A stretch of 7,761 nucleotides of DNA, from contig PKQR01000107.1 of assembly GCA_017578085.1 (NCBI GenBank), forward strand, positions 1-7,761, written 5' to 3'. Of the stretch, positions 5,854-7,761 are shown piece after piece (the first letter of the stretch is position 1; every line of letters starts with the position of its first letter). A program made the position numbers and the translations under genes. This DNA is from Bacillota bacterium. Its GTDB lineage: Bacteria > Bacillota > Limnochordia > Limnochordales > ZCTH02-B6. The notes under the pieces were generated by a model. That model was not told the DNA's origin and did no database searches. It saw nothing but the letters and a program-made list of their open reading frames with translations.

Positions 5854-7761
5854 GCTGGTCGAAGTAGAGCACGCCGGCGCTCTGGCGCCGGGAATCAAAC
5901 TCCACCACGTACACCCGCTCAAAACTGATGGGCAACGGCGCCTCCGGGTCGATGGGGGCTTCCACCCAGCGCCACCCTGTCCAAGTGAGCCCGCCGACCG
6001 GCGTGAAGTCGGTCACCCGGCGATTGCCCTCGCCGTCGATGTAGTTGGCCCGCAGCCAATGGCCGGTCGCGTCGCCGTACACCCACAGGCCGATGGCCCG
6101 CGGCCGCCCTGGGATGGGGATGGGGGCCGGTGCCTGGACGTACGCCGCAGCCGTGCCGCCCCCGCCGGCCCGCAGGTCGTAGGTGAGCTTGGCGGATCGC
6201 TGTCCCTCCCGCACCGGTTCTCCCGGCCCGGACAACGCGAGGGACGCCCGGGCCCGCACCGCGTTGGCATACCACCCGCCCATTTCCTCAAAGCCCCACA
6301 GGACGTGAGGCGGCTGGTCCACCGTGATACGGGCCGTGGCCGCGGCCCCGCCGAGCCGTACGGTCACGGCGGCCTCGCCCTGCCGTACGGCCGTGACGAC
6401 CCCGCCGGCGTCTACCCGCACCGCGCCGCCCTCGGCGCTCCAGGCAAACTGCCACGGATTGACCCAGACGGGCCGGCCATCGGCGTCGAAGGCTTGTGCC
6501 TGGAGAGCGATGGACTCGCCGCGGGCGAGGCTGAACGTCTCCGGTGTGACGGTGACGGCCGCCACCGTGTCCACCACGGTTACGGTGGTGGACGCCCGGA
6601 TAGGCCCGACGGCCGCTTCGATGACCGCCGTCCCCGGCTGGCGGGCCGAAAAGGCCCCGCTCGCCCCGACCCGTCCCGCGTCGCCCGCCGCCGTCCAGGC
6701 GACCTGGCTGGACAAGACGGTGCGCGGGTTGTGGTGCTCGTCCTGGCCGAGGAGAGTGATGGGCATCAGGCTCCCGACATATGCCACCGGCGCGGCCGGC
6801 CGCAGGATGAGCCGGGCCAGCTGCCCAGGCGGCGCGGTGCTGACGACCAAGAGCCCGTTGCCCACGGCCCGTTCATGCCCGTCCGAGGGGACGTTGACCA
6901 CCTGCGGCTCCGTCGTGCCGGGCGGGCGGATCACCATCGTCGTCGACCCGCCGCCATCGAGGTTGAGGGCCTCCGTCGCCCCGAGGGCGAGCATCAGCTC
7001 CTGCAGCTCAAACAAGGTCATGCCGTCCGCGTGGCCATCCCGGCGGCCGTCCACGGTCACCAGGAAAACCTCCCGGCCATTGAAACCGATCGCCGTGCGG
7101 GGGTGGCGCTGGGTGACGAGGCTGTCCCGGGTGTTAAGGGGCGCCGGAGCGCCGCCCGTCACGAGCACGGGCCGGCCGGAAACCGCGTCGGTCACCTGAT
7201 CGAAGGGCGGGGAGAGGTTGACCTCTAGATGAATCGTTGCACCCAAAGGCAAGAGCTCGAGGAACTCCTCCGCCGGCCCCCGCGCCGCCAGGACCACGCC
7301 GTCCCTGGGGATCTCCAGCGTCAAGGGCGCGGCGCGGCTGCCCCACTGTCGCGCGGCCACCGTGCCCGTGTAGACCGTACCTGGGCGCAAGGGCGGGGTT
7401 ATGCCCTTCACGATGACGGCGGTGCCTTCGATGGCGGGCGTCGTGGGCCCAAGCCGCGGCGTGTACAGGGCGAGGGCGAGTCCGGCCAGCGGGCGGTTGA
7501 TGAGGTCAATGCGCCATTCCGAGGGAACCGCAAACAAAGCGTCGGTTGAAAGCCGGTTGCCTGTACTGGCCTCATCAAGCCACACCCGGGCCTGCATTTC
7601 GGGCACGCCGATGACGGGACGCCCGTCCCGCCGTACGCCAAACGCCGGGGTGCCGCTGGGACTCGTGACGATCTCGCCGCCCTGCATGTGCAGGCCGACG
7701 GGCAAACCGGCGATGGGAGCCGAGTAGAAAAAGTCAGCGTTGATGGCGGCCACCACTGCAC
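5819..7761 (-). CDS. Phosphodiester glycosidase (NAGPA-like) with Ig-like and C-terminal beta-sandwich domains, N-terminus missing
   Basis: The frame is open to the right edge, so the start and any signal peptide lie outside. The visible part is about 646 residues, numbered here from the codon at 7756-7754. Residues 3-307 form a NAGPA domain (PF09992, the family of the enzyme that uncovers mannose-6-phosphate by removing GlcNAc-1-phosphodiester). The motifs are INADFF (5-10), RHPRTAIGF (218-226), TVDGR (234-238), GMTLFELQELMLALGA (245-260), NLDGGGSTTM (265-274) and AVGNGLLV (297-304). Two bacterial Ig-like (Big_2-type) domains follow at about 313-396 and 398-480. Each ends in a TVTVVD or ARITVD strand. 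A C-terminal region (about 484-640, LWGFEEMGGW to YFDQLTALYG) has the alternating-strand look of a carbohydrate-binding beta-sandwich; this is inferred. The likely role is extracellular or envelope-surface hydrolysis of sugar phosphodiesters in glycans or wall polymers, substrate unknown. No link to the convergent transporter is shown by the sequence. Confidence 0.9.
   Translation of the reverse strand, partial: AVVAAINADFFYSAPIAGLPVGLHMQGGEIVTSPSGTPAFGVRRDGRPVIGVPEMQARVWLDEASTGNRLSTDALFAVPSEWRIDLINRPLAGLALALYTPRLGPTTPAIEGTAVIVKGITPPLRPGTVYTGTVAARQWGSRAAPLTLEIPRDGVVLAARGPAEEFLELLPLGATIHLEVNLSPPFDQVTDAVSGRPVLVTGGAPAPLNTRDSLVTQRHPRTAIGFNGREVFLVTVDGRRDGHADGMTLFELQELMLALGATEALNLDGGGSTTMVIRPPGTTEPQVVNVPSDGHERAVGNGLLVVSTAPPGQLARLILRPAAPVAYVGSLMPITLLGQDEHHNPRTVLSSQVAWTAAGDAGRVGASGAFSARQPGTAVIEAAVGPIRASTTVTVVDTVAAVTVTPETFSLARGESIALQAQAFDADGRPVWVNPWQFAWSAEGGAVRVDAGGVVTAVRQGEAAVTVRLGGAAATARITVDQPPHVLWGFEEMGGWYANAVRARASLALSGPGEPVREGQRSAKLTYDLRAGGGGTAAAYVQAPAPIPIPGRPRAIGLWVYGDATGHWLRANYIDGEGNRRVTDFTPVGGLTWTGWRWVEAPIDPEAPLPISFERVYVVEFDSRRQSAGVLYFDQLTALYGSAPGQ
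5874..5891 (+). other. Hairpin just downstream of the second permease
   Basis: CCGGCGC (5874-5880), loop TCTG, then GCGCCGG (5885-5891) make a perfect 7-bp stem 20 nt after the permease stop, inside the 3' coding part of the convergent glycosidase gene. There is no T-run, so an intrinsic terminator is not supported. It may mark the 3' end of the transporter mRNA, or be a by-product of Gly/Arg/Pro codons in the opposite gene. Confidence 0.3.

Noticed and set aside
6059..7228. A 389-codon plus-strand frame opposite the glycosidase gene.
   Set aside because: Low-complexity Gly/Arg/Pro/Asp composition, no domains, and opposite a frame with unmistakable NAGPA motifs.

Overview
The window is uniformly GC-rich. 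It uses strong AGGAGG-type ribosome binding sites together with GTG and probably TTG starts. This suggests a high-GC bacterium, plausibly a high-GC Bacillota lineage of the Symbiobacterium/Thermaerobacter/Limnochorda kind. The placement rests on style and gene content only, since there is no rRNA or other marker. Two genes run off the window edges.

Layout: (1) 1-1895 is the end of a phosphate-uptake (pst) operon. It holds the 3' part of pstA, in a long variant with an extra extracytoplasmic segment, and then a complete pstB 14 nt downstream. (2) 1896-2138 is a 243-bp gap with a small GC hairpin just after pstB, a weak promoter-like element, a possible leader hairpin and a strong ribosome binding site. 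(3) 2139-5853 is a three-gene dipeptide/oligopeptide-type uptake unit: a family 5 substrate-binding protein, then a DppB-type and a DppC-type permease. A large perfect hairpin lies between the binding protein and the first permease. A short purine-rich tandem repeat lies between the two permeases and carries the second permease's ribosome binding site. No DppD/DppF ATPases follow, so the energising subunits must be encoded elsewhere. (4) 5819-7761, on the minus strand, is the C-terminal part of a large exported-type protein: a NAGPA-like phosphodiester glycosidase domain, two Ig-like (Big_2-type) domains and a C-terminal beta-sandwich-like domain. Its 3' end overlaps the second permease tail to tail by 35 bp.

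How the parts work together: PstA and PstB would form the membrane channel and ATPase of high-affinity phosphate import. The second unit would capture peptides or similar solutes outside the membrane and pass them through the DppB/DppC heterodimer, powered by an ATPase not seen here. The phosphodiester glycosidase probably acts outside the cell on glycans, and nothing in the sequence ties it functionally to the transporter.

I found no mobile element, CRISPR array, tRNA or rRNA, and no convincing new system. The most unusual features are the repeat-containing junction between the permeases, where one amber codon separates two genes in the same reading frame, the hairpin after the binding-protein gene, and the binding protein's lack of a lipoprotein cysteine.
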